Shown here: piece by piece, positions 32,720 to 41,678 of the stretch
Numbering within the stretch: position 1 is the stretch's first letter
Layout: every line of letters starts with the position of its first letter
From: Bacillus sp. REN3
GTDB taxonomy: Bacteria; Bacillota; Bacilli; Bacillales; Cytobacillaceae
Direction: 5' to 3'
DNA: 47,110 nt
NCBI RefSeq assembly: GCF_017912555.1
Contig: NZ_JAERSD010000019.1
Coordinates: 38,761-85,870 of the forward strand
The notes under the pieces: model-generated
What the model was told of the DNA's origin: nothing
The model's database searches: none
What the model saw: only the letters and a program-made list of their open reading frames with translations
Position numbers and translations under genes: made by a program

Positions 32720-34470
32720 CAACTCCCAAATGGGCTTCATCGCTTTTTTTGGCGTACTATTTCAACTCAACCAGATCCTCCATTTGGGTCGCATCCCCCT
32801 CTTGCATCCCATTTCAACTCTCCTTGATGCTCCATTTGGGTCGCATACCCCTCTTGCATCCCATTTCAGCTCTCCTTGAGCCTCCATTTGGGTCGCATAC
32901 TCCTCTTGCATCCCATTTCAGCTCTCCTTGAGCCTCCATTTGGGTCGAATCCCTCTCTTGCATCCCATTTCAGCTCAACCTGATCCTCCATTTGGGTCGC
33001 ATCCCTCTCTTGCGTCCCATTTCAACTCTTCTTGAGCCTCCAAATGGGTCGCATCCCTCTCTTGCGTCCCATTTCAACTCAACTTGATCCTCCATTTGGA
33101 TCGCATCACGTTCTTGCATCCCATTTCAACTCTCCTTGAGCCTCCAAATGGGTCGCATACCTCTCTTGCATCCCATTTCAACTCTCCTTGATGCTCCAAA
33201 TGGGGCGCATCCCTCTCTTGCATCCCATTTCAGCTCAACCTGATGCTCCATTTGGGTCGCATCACTGTCTTGCATCCCATTTCAACTCTCCTTGAACCTC
33301 CAAATGGGTCGAATCCCTGTCTTGCGTCCCATTTTAGCTCTCCTTGATGCTCCATTTGGGTCGCATCACTGTCTTGCATCCCATTTCAACTCTCCTTGAG
33401 CCTCCAAATGGGGCGCATCCCTCTCTTGCATCCCATTTCAACTCTCCTTGATGCTACATTTGGATCGCATCACGTTCTTGCATCCCATTTCAACTCAACC
33501 AGATCCTCCATTTGGGTCGAATACCCCTCTTGCATCCCATTTCAGCTCTCCTTGAGCCTCCATTTGGGTCGCATACTCCTCTTGCATCCCATTTCAGCTC
33601 TCCTTGAGCCTCCATTTGGGTCGCATACCTCTCTTGCATCCCATTTCAGCTCAACCTGATCCTCCATTTGGGTCGCATCCCTCTCTTGCGTCCCATTTCA
33701 ACTCTTCTTGAGCCTCCAAATGGGTCGAATACCCCTCTTGCATCCCATTTCAACTCTCCTTGAGCCTCCAAATGGGTCGAATACCCCTCTTGCATCCCAT
33801 TTCAGCTCTCCTTGAGCCTCCAAATGGGTCGCATACCTCTCTTGCATCCCATTTCAACTCTCCTTGATGCTCCAAATGGGGCGCATCCCTCTCTTGCATC
33901 CCATTTCAGCTCAACCTGATGCTCCATTTGGGTCGCATCACTGTCTTGCATCCCATTTCAACTCTCCTTGAACCTCCAAATGGGTCGAATCCCTGTCTTG
34001 CGTCCCATTTTAGCTCTCCTTGATGCTCCATCTGGGTCGCATCACTGTCTTGCATCCCATTTCAACTCTCCTTGAGCCTCCAAATGGGGCGCATCCCTCT
34101 CTTGCATCCCATTTCAACTCTCCTTGATGCTACATTTGGATCGCATCACGTTCTTGCATCCCATTTCAACTCAACCAGATCCTCCATTTGGGTCGCATCC
34201 CTCTCTTGCATCCCATTTCAACTCAACCTGATCCTCCATTTGGGTCGCATCCCTCTCTTGCGTCCCATTTCAGCTCAACCTGATCCTCCAAATGGGTCGT
34301 ATCCCTCTCTTGCATCCCATCTCAACTCAACCTGATCCTCCATTTGGGTCGCATCCCTCTCTTGCATCCCATTTCAACTCTCCTTGAGCCTCCAAATGGG
34401 TCGCATACCTCTCTTGCATCCCATTTCAACTCAATCTGGCGCTCCATTTGGGTCGCACCAATTGCTTTGC
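32720..34470. repeat. 52-bp minisatellite, 33 cores in perfect register, with a 676-bp higher-order duplication
   Basis: Cores of the form CATTTGGGTCG or CAAATGGGTCG begin at 32781 and then every 52 bp to 34445, 33 in a row with no net indel. Each unit also holds CTCTTGCATCCCATTTCA and a variable CTCTCCTTGA/CTCAACCTGA segment. Units 2-14 (32833-33508) and 15-27 (33509-34184) are copies of each other at an offset of 676 bp (13 x 52), shown by shared rare variants such as GCATACTCCT at 32895 and 33571 and ACATTTGGATCG at 33456 and 34132. Frames through it have no ribosome binding site and 52 is not a multiple of 3, so it is non-coding. Confidence 0.97.
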
Positions 34471-34691
34471 CTGTTCTTCCCCTATACTTTGAGGCTGCAA
34501 AGGTCACACATCCATCTCTTGTGTAATCTTTCTTTGATCCTTAAGCTTTGAAAGGTCACATATCATTAGCTTGCATTTCATTACAACCGGGCTTCCATCC
34601 CTCGCGGTTCGCTCGGCTCCCCAGAAGTGGAAACCAACCGGCCTAATTGGCAAATCTATCCTTTAAGAATTTTTCCAGTGTTCATATAAAT

Positions 34692-34716
34692 AAGGCAGGA
34701 ATCATTTCCCTGCCTT
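34692..34716. terminator. Hairpin, possible bidirectional terminator
   Basis: AAGGCAGG, 9-nt loop, CCTGCCTT, with short T-rich flanks. It lies between the minisatellite and the PhnB-like gene. The rest of 34471-34818 has nothing recognised. Confidence 0.5.
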
Positions 34717-34818
34717 GTTTAATAGATATAGTACTCGTTTCGGATATTCAGCCTAATGCTAAAGAGCTTATCGAATAAATATTAAATCCTATCTAGCTAC
34801 TGACGTCGAATGACTTTC

Positions 34819-35736
34819 TCAATCTCCCTTGTATGCTTTCTTCAATTCCGCTAGATCAAGTTTCTTCATTTTAAGAAATGCTTTCGTTACGCGTTCAAGT
34901 TGCTCGGGTGTGCTCTTGCTCATCATTTCTTCCATTTCGATTGGCACAACCTGCCAGGATACACCAAACTTGTCTTTTAGCCATCCACATTGTTCTGCTT
35001 CAGGAACTGTAGAGAGTTTTTCCCAGTAATAATCAATCTCCTCCTGGTTGTCGCAATACACCATAAAGGAGATTGCCTCGTTAAAACTGAATTTATGCTC
35101 ATGGGCGCTATCCATTGCGACAAACCACTGATTTTCAAGCATGAAGTCAGAGAACATGATCGTTCCTTCTTTGTCAGGTTCCATGCCTTTTGGATAGCGG
35201 GCGACAAATCCTTCTTTTGAGTTCTTGAATACTGATAAATAATATCGAAATGCTTCTTCTGCCTTACCGCATCTTTCACCAACAAACAAAAGGGTCGGGA
35301 TGATCGCAGGTCGTTCTTCACCTTCCGGATCGGTGAGGATTAGTTGCCAGGACACACCAAACTTGTCCTGAATCCAGCCATACCACTCACTGAAAGGATA
35401 CTTATCAAGCTGCATCAACACTGTGCCGCCTTCGGACAACTTGCGCCAAACCTCATTTAGTTTTTCCCTGGCGTCTTTTATTTTTGATGGGTCGAAATTG
35501 ACCATGAAAGATATTGACGGATTTATTTTAAAATGGGGTCCTGCGCTGATTGCCATGAACCTCTGGCCCCAAAGCTCAAATGTGACGCTATCAGAATCTC
35601 CAGAGGGCGTATCAGGGATTGTTGTTACATCATGGACCTTCGAGTGTGGAAAAATGGAAGAGTAAAACTCAGCTGCTGCTTTTGCCTCCTTGTCATACCA
35701 TAAATGCGGGACGATGATTTGCTTTGAAGTCGACAT
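34819..35736 (-). CDS. Tandem PhnB-like VOC protein
   Basis: 305 residues formed by two PhnB-like (formerly 3-demethylubiquinone methyltransferase-like) VOC modules. The first (about 5-150) has PHLWYDKEAKAAAEFYSSIF and WYGWIQDKFGVSWQLI. The second (about 155-285) has TLLFVGERCGKAEEAFRYYL and CGWLKDKFGVSWQVVP. The repeated DKFGVSWQ tail shows internal duplication. The family is widespread but without a defined substrate. The ATG (35736) follows GAAGGTGGAATACT. Monocistronic. Confidence 0.9.
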   Translation of the reverse strand: MSTSKQIIVPHLWYDKEAKAAAEFYSSIFPHSKVHDVTTIPDTPSGDSDSVTFELWGQRFMAISAGPHFKINPSISFMVNFDPSKIKDAREKLNEVWRKLSEGGTVLMQLDKYPFSEWYGWIQDKFGVSWQLILTDPEGEERPAIIPTLLFVGERCGKAEEAFRYYLSVFKNSKEGFVARYPKGMEPDKEGTIMFSDFMLENQWFVAMDSAHEHKFSFNEAISFMVYCDNQEEIDYYWEKLSTVPEAEQCGWLKDKFGVSWQVVPIEMEEMMSKSTPEQLERVTKAFLKMKKLDLAELKKAYKGD

Positions 35737-35867
35737 AGTATTCCACCTTCATTTCAGATTTTAAGACTACAAATGTTCCAGAACTAGGAATGATATTTTG
35801 GTGTCCTTTTCTCCAACGTTAAGTGCTTCCTTCATGAGCATGTTTATCTGCATCTTTCTCAGTTAAG

Positions 35868-35892
35868 AGAAGCTGCCAGGAAAGCAGCTTCT
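35868..35892 (-). terminator. Rho-independent terminator of the oligomer-hydrolase-like gene
   Basis: On the minus strand AGAAGCTGC, loop TTTCCTG, GCAGCTTCT, then CTT. It is 7 bp past the stop. Confidence 0.85.
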
Positions 35893-35898
35893 TTCTGC

Positions 35899-37419
35899 TT
35901 ATCGAGGGTCGCGTTCAGTTCCGGTCTTTATGTCGATGACTTTCACAGGGTTTCCTGGCAATGGCACATTCTTGCTTTCTGGAGGGATTTCGTGGTTTTC
36001 CACCCAGTCGACCATGAGTTCAAAGGCTTGATGCGCATATGGCAATAAAGGTTGAAGCTCTTTTTCTTTATCCGTGGCCAGGTTCCAGACCAGGCTGTCG
36101 ACATGATTGCCATTTTCAATGATATACATTCGGTGCAGGTCAGTTTTGCCTGCCTTCTTTACCAGCTTCGCATAACCTTCTGCATGGATTTCCGGGAAAA
36201 TCAGCGAATCAAGCGAGCCGGTGATGCTGACAAGCGGCACGTCAATATCACCAGTGTTCGAAATCTCCTTTATGTTATCTTTCACTTCTCTTCCGCGGGC
36301 AACGTACTTGTAATCTTCAAAAATATTATCATATGATCGGTCCCTTACTCCATTGATAAAATTCAGATAGTTAGGCCACTGGATCCGTCCTGGAGCTTCA
36401 GGATCGAAATGGTCACGGTAAATATTCAAGGTGACAAACCAATAGATCTGATCGTGATAGGCCCAGAGCTTTTCCGATCCCTTAGGAAGACCAGCCTTGT
36501 ACAGTTCTACCCGTGCTTTTTCCTGTTCTTTCCCGCTTCCATAAATCGCTTGTGCCGCATTATTTACCACAGCCGTCAGGGAACTGATCAAATTGGGCTG
36601 CTTTTCAGTCCAGAGAACCCCTTCCCAATCCACCCCACCGTCAAACAATCGCGGCTCTCCTGTCTCTTCCGGATCGTCATTTTCCAGTGCATACCTGACC
36701 ACATACCCGCCGTTCGATATCCCCATTGCGTATGTAGGGACTGGGTGATTGGTAGTGACGAGGCCGCTTGCCGGGTTGGAAGAATCGGTGCTTTTGATAA
36801 GCTGGGCATGATAATGCTCGGCAAGATAGGCCTGGGCCGATTTCGTTACCTGGCGGAATCGCATGTTCCATTCTGCAACACTGTCATCATCAGCAACCAG
36901 GGCATTTTTCACCTTCGCAAACGGATCTTCCGGGTTAAGCTCTCCCTGTGTCCCCTTGTCAATTGCGGCAAAAGCATAGCCCTGTTCGAGAACATAGTCG
37001 CTGAATAAGAGGTCGGTTGATGTTTCATTCCTGGTCGCCGGGATCCCGGAAACCACCAGTTTTCCATTCCAGTGTTCAGGAACACGGATGACAAATTGGG
37101 CATCTTCGAACATCCCATTCACTTGGGTTCCTTTGATGGGAGCTGGCTTATACATCTGGTGCCAGCCTGTCCCGGCAGCAGGATCGCCCCAGTAGATCGG
37201 AGCAAGCCCTATATTGCCAAAAACGGTGGCTTTCTGGAACTGCGAAGGATTCTTTGTCGTCAGCCAGTTTTCATCTTTTCCGTCAAAATACGTTTCCGTG
37301 ACTGAGTGGGCTCCGGGAATCAGCGATTCGCTTGCCTGGGATTTTACATAATCCGCACTCGCTGAGCTGCCAAGGCCCAACAAAAGGAAAGAAGACAAAC
37401 CTGCGGCAAATAGCTTCAT
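35899..37419 (-). CDS. Secreted alpha/beta hydrolase, 3-hydroxybutyrate-oligomer-hydrolase-like
   Basis: 506 residues. Signal peptide at 1-23 ([20 protein letters not shown]). The catalytic nucleophile lies in [10 protein letters not shown], the acid probably in [11 protein letters not shown] and the histidine in [10 protein letters not shown]. Size, the GxSNGG box and the [13 protein letters not shown]-terminal strand fit the extracellular 3HB-oligomer hydrolase/tannase-like group, which degrades polyester oligomers or gallate-type esters. ATG 37419 is chosen because it begins the signal peptide, although the AGGAGG site is 14 nt away; upstream in-frame starts would bury it. Confidence 0.8.
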   Translation of the reverse strand: MKLFAAGLSSFLLLGLGSSASADYVKSQASESLIPGAHSVTETYFDGKDENWLTTKNPSQFQKATVFGNIGLAPIYWGDPAAGTGWHQMYKPAPIKGTQVNGMFEDAQFVIRVPEHWNGKLVVSGIPATRNETSTDLLFSDYVLEQGYAFAAIDKGTQGELNPEDPFAKVKNALVADDDSVAEWNMRFRQVTKSAQAYLAEHYHAQLIKSTDSSNPASGLVTTNHPVPTYAMGISNGGYVVRYALENDDPEETGEPRLFDGGVDWEGVLWTEKQPNLISSLTAVVNNAAQAIYGSGKEQEKARVELYKAGLPKGSEKLWAYHDQIYWFVTLNIYRDHFDPEAPGRIQWPNYLNFINGVRDRSYDNIFEDYKYVARGREVKDNIKEISNTGDIDVPLVSITGSLDSLIFPEIHAEGYAKLVKKAGKTDLHRMYIIENGNHVDSLVWNLATDKEKELQPLLPYAHQAFELMVDWVENHEIPPESKNVPLPGNPVKVIDIKTGTERDPR

Positions 37420-37857
37420 ATGCAGTACAATCACCCTCCTAACAATATTTGTAACATCTTCCATTTTAATTTAAGTTTTCAAAATTTTCAAATAAACACT
37501 GGACATTCACCCATTTTTCTGTTAACCATCAAGATTTAACCGCAAGTCTTTATTTTTATCTAAGGCTAAGGTAAGGCAAGGAATCAAGTTCCCTCACCTT
37601 ATTGTTTTCCAAAACCTGCGTATGAAAATGTTATAAAGATACGACTTAAGCAGATTTACAATTTTCTTTTTCATGAAAAATGCCGTGATTAACGACTTTT
37701 CTTCCTACTTATTGCTCATCGATATAAAAAACCTCCTTTCATATGCAGGGATAAACCAAACATAAAGAAAGAAGGTCACATCTACTCTACGTGTTTTAAA
37801 AGGTGCCTGCATCCCCGATCATTAACCATTAACGAAGCAAGGCATCTTAAATCCACT
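37420..37857. other. Gene-free interval
   Basis: It holds the hydrolase promoter region and, at about 37797-37848, an imperfect minus-strand hairpin (AAGATGCC with GGCACCTTTT) that may terminate the BASS transcript. A GGAGG followed by ATG at about 37720 opens only a four-codon frame. Nothing else is recognised. Confidence 0.4.
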
Positions 37858-38832
37858 CTATAGCTTGATTCCGACTGGACGGACTGCCGGCCCCTCTTCA
37901 ATGCTGTCGGCAGGTTTTTTAGACCAGTAAGTAGCAATGATTGGCCCGGAAATATTATGCCAGGCAGCTGCCAGCACGCTTGGAAGTGCAGCCAATGGCG
38001 CAAAGTGAGCGGTCGCAAGCGCAACGCCAAGGCCTGAGTTCTGCATTCCAACTTCTATTGCAATCGCTCTTCGATTTACTTCATCCTGGCCAAGCGCTTT
38101 TCCTGTAAAATAGCCAAGCAAGAGTCCGAATCCATTGTGAAGCATGACAGCGGTAAAAATCAAGAACCCTGAAGTGGCCATGGTTGAAGCATTGCCAGAA
38201 ACAACGGTAGCCACAATCGTGATAATCGCCGTTACCGAAATAAGCGGTAAAACTGCTAAGCTTTTTTCCACTGCAACAGGGAAGAATTTCTTTATTGCCA
38301 GCCCTAAAATGATTGGAACAATGATTACTTGGACAATGGACTTGAACATGGCTACAGCATCAACCGGCATCCACTGGCCCGCCAGCAAAAGGAGCAGCAA
38401 TGGGGTCATGATCGGTGCCAACAGGGTTGAAACAGAAGTCATGGCAATCGACAATGGCACATTCCCTTTTGCCAGATACACCATAACGTTAGAAGCTGTT
38501 CCCCCTGGTACACAGCCGAGCAATACCAGGCCGGCTGCCAATTCTGCCGGCAAATTCAAAAGTTTTGCAATGACGAAAGCAACCAGAGGCATGATGATGA
38601 ACTGTGCACAAACTCCAATTAGCACTGGAAGTGGTTTGGTAAAGACAATCTTAAAATCGACCGCCTTCAATGTGAGCCCCATTCCAAACATGACAACTCC
38701 AAGCAGGATGGTGATATAGCTTCCAAGTCCCAAAAATGGGTCCGGAACCATAAAAGCAATGACAGATATTAAAATAACCCAAACAGCAAAATATTTTCCT
38801 GCGATTGTACTGACTGCTTCTAATGCTTTCAT
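37858..38832 (-). CDS. Bile acid:sodium symporter (BASS) family transporter
   Basis: 324 residues with about nine to ten transmembrane helices and the SBF signatures MFGMGLTLKAVDFK, GCVPGGTASNVMVYLAKGNV and EVGMQNSGLGVALA, where crossed helices bind sodium. BASS proteins move bile acids, pantothenate, pyruvate or glycolate. It starts 4 bp after the stop of the GlcD-type oxidase gene and shares its promoter, so its cargo is probably the oxidase substrate or product (glycolate, D-lactate or another 2-hydroxyacid); a plant member of the family (BASS6) transports glycolate. This context-based substrate is inference. Confidence 0.92.
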   Translation of the reverse strand: MKALEAVSTIAGKYFAVWVILISVIAFMVPDPFLGLGSYITILLGVVMFGMGLTLKAVDFKIVFTKPLPVLIGVCAQFIIMPLVAFVIAKLLNLPAELAAGLVLLGCVPGGTASNVMVYLAKGNVPLSIAMTSVSTLLAPIMTPLLLLLLAGQWMPVDAVAMFKSIVQVIIVPIILGLAIKKFFPVAVEKSLAVLPLISVTAIITIVATVVSGNASTMATSGFLIFTAVMLHNGFGLLLGYFTGKALGQDEVNRRAIAIEVGMQNSGLGVALATAHFAPLAALPSVLAAAWHNISGPIIATYWSKKPADSIEEGPAVRPVGIKL

Positions 38833-38836
38833 CTAA

Positions 38837-40228
38837 TCACGCTCTTTCCTTTGTCTTCAAGACTTTATTTGGATTAAACAGATTGTCTGGATCAAGGGCA
38901 AGTTTGATTTTTTCCATAACCTTTAATGCCTGCCCATGTTCTATTTGCTGATATTTTTGCTTGCCGACTCCTACTCCATGCTCACCTGTGCATGTTCCGC
39001 CATGCTCAAGGGCATAGAGGACAATTCGTTCATTGAGCTTTTCAGCCTTGTCAACCTCTTCAGGGTTATTCATATCAATCATCAAGAGAACATGATAGTT
39101 TCCATCCCCGACATGTCCAAGTATACCTCCATCAAGGCCAAGGAAATTGAGCGCTTCCCTTGCATGGCTTATAGCGCCGGACAGCTTTGAAATCGGAAGG
39201 CAGACATCCGTTACCATCATTTTCTTTCCAGGATGGCCGTGGATATAGGCATAAGCAAGGTTGTGCCGCGCCTCCCATAACCGGTTCCTCGCTGCATTAT
39301 CTGTTTCAAATTGAATATCCAGACAATGATGGTCTTCAACGATTTCTCTTGTGAATGCTACATCCTGCTTCAAGCCCGCCTCATTCCCGTGAAACTCCAG
39401 AAAGAGGGTTGGACTTTCGTTATAGTTCGTTTCACTAAACAGGTTCACCTGTTTCATGGAAGGTTCATCGACAAGCTCTACCCTGGCAATCGGTACACCC
39501 GCCTGTAAAATCGATACTACCGCTTCTACCGCATCGTTCAATGAAGGAAAAGAAGCCCTTGCCGCCATCACATGCTCAGGGATTCCATAAACTCTTAACG
39601 TCAATTCCGTAAAGCAGCCGAGCGTCCCCTCCGATCCGACGAATAAACCATTCAAATGGTATCCTGATGCGGATTTGGCAGCTAAATTTCCAGTATGGAT
39701 GATCGAACCATCCGCGAGAACAACTTCAAGATCCCGCACTTGATCACGCATGACCCCATATTTGACCGAAGTCGTTCCACTGGCATTCGTTGCCGCCATT
39801 CCGCCAAGTGTCGCATCGGCTCCCGGATCCACAGAAAAAAACAGACCATACTTTTTCAATTCCTTGTTCAGCTGGGTGCGTGTAACACCGGGCTGTACCC
39901 TGACAAGGAAATCATTTTCACGTACCTCAAAAATCTTATTCATAAGTGAAAAATCAATCGTGATGCCCTGCTCGTATGGTATGACATGGCCCTCCAGACT
40001 GGATCCCAGCCCAAAGGGTACCACGGGCACTTCATATTTGTTTGCGAGCTGTACAATTTCACTGACTTGCTGTGCTGTTTCTGGAAAGACAACGAGATCA
40101 GGAAGACTCTCCCTATGGTATGATTCATCCCTGCCATGCAATTCCCTGACTGTCTGATTTTCCGTTACCTGCTGTTCAGAAAGAACCTCCTTTAAAGCAT
40201 GTATGAGGCTCACACTAGCTGTTTCCAT
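38837..40228 (-). CDS. glcD: FAD-dependent 2-hydroxyacid dehydrogenase (GlcD/D-lactate dehydrogenase type)
   Basis: 463 residues. It oxidises D-2-hydroxyacids and passes electrons to the respiratory chain or another acceptor. The PCMH-type FAD domain (about 40-215) shows VPVVPFGLGSSLEGH and GADATLGGMAATNASGTTSV. The C-terminal FAD-linked oxidase domain (about 220-455) has metal/active-site segments GHVGDGNYH and TGEHGVGVGKQ, ending DPDNLFNPNKVL. No GlcE or GlcF subunits are adjacent, so it is the stand-alone type. The ATG follows AAGGAG. The gene is first in an operon with the BASS transporter and is controlled from 40260-40329. Confidence 0.93.
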   Translation of the reverse strand: METASVSLIHALKEVLSEQQVTENQTVRELHGRDESYHRESLPDLVVFPETAQQVSEIVQLANKYEVPVVPFGLGSSLEGHVIPYEQGITIDFSLMNKIFEVRENDFLVRVQPGVTRTQLNKELKKYGLFFSVDPGADATLGGMAATNASGTTSVKYGVMRDQVRDLEVVLADGSIIHTGNLAAKSASGYHLNGLFVGSEGTLGCFTELTLRVYGIPEHVMAARASFPSLNDAVEAVVSILQAGVPIARVELVDEPSMKQVNLFSETNYNESPTLFLEFHGNEAGLKQDVAFTREIVEDHHCLDIQFETDNAARNRLWEARHNLAYAYIHGHPGKKMMVTDVCLPISKLSGAISHAREALNFLGLDGGILGHVGDGNYHVLLMIDMNNPEEVDKAEKLNERIVLYALEHGGTCTGEHGVGVGKQKYQQIEHGQALKVMEKIKLALDPDNLFNPNKVLKTKERA

Positions 40229-40259
40229 CCACTACTCCTTCTTTCTCTATAGGAAAAAT

Positions 40260-40329
40260 TTGGTCGAACCAAAAGCAAAATTGGTCCAACAAGTTAAATC
40301 AATTATACTAACTTATCAGAAAAATTCAA
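40260..40329 (-). promoter_or_regulatory. SigA promoter and twin FadR-family operators for glcD-BASS
   Basis: The minus-strand promoter is TTGAAT (40324-40329), 16 bp, TATAAT (40302-40307). Downstream of it lie two sites matching the FadR-family consensus TNGTNNNACNA: TTGGTCGAACCAA (40260-40272) and TTGGTCCAACAA (40281-40292). Their centres are 21 bp apart, two helical turns, favouring side-by-side dimers that block initiation or early elongation. Confidence 0.85.
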
Positions 40330-40425
40330 TAATTCATTTAAATTTTTTCATCTTGATTAATAGATTTTACCTCTGTTACATTTAGGACAGTTTATAAGGA
40401 CGATTTTGGAAAGAGGTTACGGTTT

Positions 40426-41133
40426 ATGGCGAGGAAAAAGACCTATCTAGTTTTAGTAGATAAAATCACAGAACGGTATTTGAACGGAAATCTTAAGCCC
40501 GGTGATAGGCTGCCTTCAGAAAGAGAATTGGCAAGCCAATTGAATGTCAGCCGGACAAGCATAAGAGAAGCCTTAAGATTCATGGAACAGAACGGGCTTA
40601 TTGAAATCCGTCAAGGCGGCGGCAGCTTCGTTAAAGTCTTTGACCTCCAGTCGAGAAAAGAAGAGATCATGAAAGCTGTCAAAGAAGAAAATCCCATGGT
40701 CTATGAAATGCTTGAACTCAGGCGCGCACTTGAAGTAGAATCAGCCTTCCTTGCTGCCAAGAGAGCCACTTCAACAGACCTTGAAAAGCTGCGTACAGCA
40801 CTAATGAATATGGCTCTGTCCAAACAGAATCCCGAACTGGGGCTAAAAGCGGATATTGATTTCCACACCGGAATTGTCGAGGCCACCTATAACTCGATAT
40901 TCATCAAAATGATTCATACCCTTAGCAGCCATATGGAGGATACCATTAGGGCTACTCAAAAGCATCGCTTCAAAGATCCCTCCCGGTACGAAGATACATT
41001 GGATGAACATAAGGAAATTTATCTGGCAATTGCTTCTGGGAATGCGAATAGAGCGAAAGAGCTGATGGAGGAGCATATTACGAAGATCAGGGAAGAATTA
41101 GTGGAGTCTATGGTAGTTGATATAGGCAAATGA
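40426..41133 (+). CDS. FadR/GntR-family regulator with FCD ligand domain (LldR-like)
   Basis: 235 residues. The GntR winged helix (about 8-72) has LKPGDRLPSERELASQLNVS and RTSIREALRFMEQNGLIEIR. The all-helical FCD domain (about 92-225) has metal-ligand-type residues D144, H148 (DIDFHTGIVEAT) and later His in DEHKEIYLAI. FCD proteins of this group sense lactate, glycolate or other carboxylates. It is divergent from glcD-BASS with two operators in between, so it is very likely their substrate-responsive repressor and may autoregulate. ATG follows AGAGG. Confidence 0.93.
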   Translation: MARKKTYLVLVDKITERYLNGNLKPGDRLPSERELASQLNVSRTSIREALRFMEQNGLIEIRQGGGSFVKVFDLQSRKEEIMKAVKEENPMVYEMLELRRALEVESAFLAAKRATSTDLEKLRTALMNMALSKQNPELGLKADIDFHTGIVEATYNSIFIKMIHTLSSHMEDTIRATQKHRFKDPSRYEDTLDEHKEIYLAIASGNANRAKELMEEHITKIREELVESMVVDIGK

Positions 41134-41192
41134 GATTCATGTAATCCAATCGAGGTTTTTTTCCTTGTTTGAGTTGATGTTAACAGAATAAT

Positions 41193-41254
41193 AAAAAGTG
41201 CCTGGGACAAAAGTCTCTAACTCTGTTATACAGATACGGCCAGGCACTTTAATT
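41193..41254. terminator. Long-stem bidirectional hairpin between convergent genes
   Basis: AAAGTGCCTGG and CCAGGCACTTT are perfect 11-bp arms around a 34-nt loop, with A/T-rich flanks on both sides. It ends the FadR-family transcript and could end the one coming from the BCCT side. AAGTGCCTGG hairpins of this type recur in Bacillaceae genomes. Confidence 0.75.
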
Positions 41255-41269
41255 TAGCAATTTTCTTTG

Positions 41270-41520
41270 ACAGTCTGATGGCGGCCAGAGTCTTACACCT
41301 GGCTGAGAGTTTATCCCCTGTCACCCGGTAAGCCACAAAAGGTCGTACTAATGTATCAAATCATCACCAGCAGAAAATTTGCGGCTCTCCCGGACATCTT
41401 CCGGTCTGCAACTGCCATATTCGCCTTAGTTAGCCTGATCAGCCGCTGCTGGGTATCGACCTGAAGCCTGCGGCCCTACAGGATGATATCATACATCAAA
41501 TTGTTACCTACAGAACATTC
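41270..41520 (-). other. Unresolved interval: coding-like fragments or structured RNA
   Basis: The minus strand reads DTQQRLIRLTKANMAVADRK and MSGRAANFLLVMI, then a stop. A different frame then reads VRPFVAYRVTGDKLSARCKT, LAAIRLSKKIAK. Both look protein-like, so this may be a decayed gene. The same strand also has GTCCGGGAGAGCC and AAACTCTCAG, which superficially resemble parts of glycine riboswitches. Neither reading is complete. Confidence 0.25.
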
Positions 41521-41678
41521 GGATTAAACATGTGTTAATGAGATTCATATGATTATTGATTTTCATTTTCGTGGTAACCGTACGAAGGAAGTCCCTGTAG
41601 GGATTAACTGTATTTATACCTACTCTATCGTTGCGGCTTCGAAAAATCTTTAGTAAGGGTGAGGAAACCTCCCCACCT

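Noticed and set aside
32720-34470. CRISPR array
   Set aside because: The 52-bp units are contiguous and similar throughout, with no distinct unique spacers, and no cas genes are nearby.
32677-34526. Plus-strand frames of 60-87 codons reading MGRIPLLHPIS-type repeats
   Set aside because: They are by-products of the 52-bp array. There is no ribosome binding site, and the period is not a multiple of 3, so the frame changes every unit.
41270-41420. Glycine or TPP riboswitch
   Set aside because: Only short strings match. The glycine core (GCCGAAGG type) and the TPP CTGATCCGGGTAAT-type core are not intact, and no suitable gene lies downstream on the right strand.
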